This document shows, one piece after another, positions 16,351-16,477 of a stretch of 16,477 bases of DNA. Numbering within the stretch: position 1 is the stretch's first letter; the number at the start of each line of letters is the position of its first letter. Under the pieces are notes generated by a model, which worked only from the letters and a program-made list of their open reading frames with translations, made no database searches and was not told the DNA's origin. This stretch comes from Methylococcaceae bacterium (lineage in GTDB: Bacteria; Pseudomonadota; Gammaproteobacteria; Methylococcales; Methylomonadaceae): positions 1 through 16,477 of the forward strand of contig JAKIUK010000085.1 of the NCBI GenBank assembly GCA_021647585.1, written 5' to 3'. A program made the position numbers and the translations under genes.

Positions 16351-16477
16351 GTAAGCGCTCATTAAAGCACGTACTTGCCCTATTTGGCAGTTTCAGTTTT
16401 TTTAAAATTCCACGGCAACAAAGCCTCAATTTCTTCCACGGATTCAGCATAAGGCAAAGCGGTGAGAACCTGCTTAA
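16351..16477. mobile_element. Right-hand end of an IS66-family insertion sequence, runs off the window
   Basis: The element begins with GTAAGCGCTC at 16351-16360, the typical GTAAGCG-type IS66 terminal repeat. Twenty bases further in, a minus-strand frame encodes the C-terminus of an IS66 TnpC transposase. The 8 bases just outside, GTTATTGA (16343-16350), would be the target duplication; the other end is not in the window to confirm it. Confidence 0.75.
16380..16477 (-). CDS. tnpC: IS66-family transposase (TnpC), C-terminal 32 residues only
   Basis: The visible minus-strand frame reads KQVLTALPYAESVEEIEALL followed by PWNF, then a short lysine-rich tail and a TAG stop. The ALLPWNF ending is typical of IS66 TnpC proteins (DDE transposase C-terminal segment). 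The start and catalytic domain lie outside the window, so intactness cannot be judged. The stop is 29 bases from the element end, as expected for this family. Confidence 0.8.
   Translation of the reverse strand, partial: KQVLTALPYAESVEEIEALLPWNFKKTETAK

Noticed and set aside
1..16477. tRNA, rRNA, riboswitch or CRISPR features
   Set aside because: None was recognised on either strand by reading; the window gave no cloverleaf, conserved rRNA or repeat-spacer pattern.

Overview
The window looks like chromosomal DNA from a Gram-negative bacterium, probably a gammaproteobacterium. The reasons are Sec-type signal peptides on large secreted repeat proteins, a surface-glycan operon, relics of a REP-associated (Y1/IS200-like) transposase and an IS66-family end. 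I cannot place it more precisely. Every convincing gene lies on the minus strand, so the window is read here from right to left.

Right end (13794-16477): an accessory, gene-poor stretch. It starts with the terminus of an IS66-family insertion sequence (16351 to the window edge). Next comes a two-gene MNT/HEPN (MntA/HepT-like, type VII) toxin-antitoxin cassette. This is flanked on both sides by same-orientation, decayed copies of the C-terminal part of a Y1/RAYT-type transposase, about 92% identical by eye. The remainder (13794-14533) holds a probable gene fragment, a perfect 18-bp palindrome and an imperfect inverted repeat.

Middle (4468-13793): eight closely spaced minus-strand genes that could form one operon. 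The order of transcription is a GT-A-type glycosyltransferase, a two-part GT-B glycosyltransferase with an Ig-like front domain, a divergent AlgX/AlgJ-like SGNH putative O-acetyltransferase, a P-loop sulfotransferase, an FkbM-type methyltransferase, a class I SAM methyltransferase, a small exported protein of unknown function, and a secreted matrixin-type zinc metalloprotease with six C-terminal FG-GAP/VCBS-like repeats. The first six suggest synthesis and decoration (sulfate, acetyl, methyl) of a cell-surface glycan. The last two overlap by four bases and look like a secreted protease with its partner.

Left end (1-4105): one very large open frame that begins at 4105 and runs off the left edge. 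It encodes an exported protein with three CXXCH haem-binding sites, a PKD domain, a MAM-like jelly-roll, two blocks of thrombospondin type 3 calcium-binding repeats and an NHL-type beta-propeller built from nearly identical 56-57 residue units. A 362-base gap with a perfect 15-bp hairpin separates it from the protease gene.

The least ordinary parts are the multidomain cytochrome/propeller protein, the toxin-antitoxin cassette framed by transposase relics, and the coupling of a glycan-decoration operon to a secreted protease and partner.
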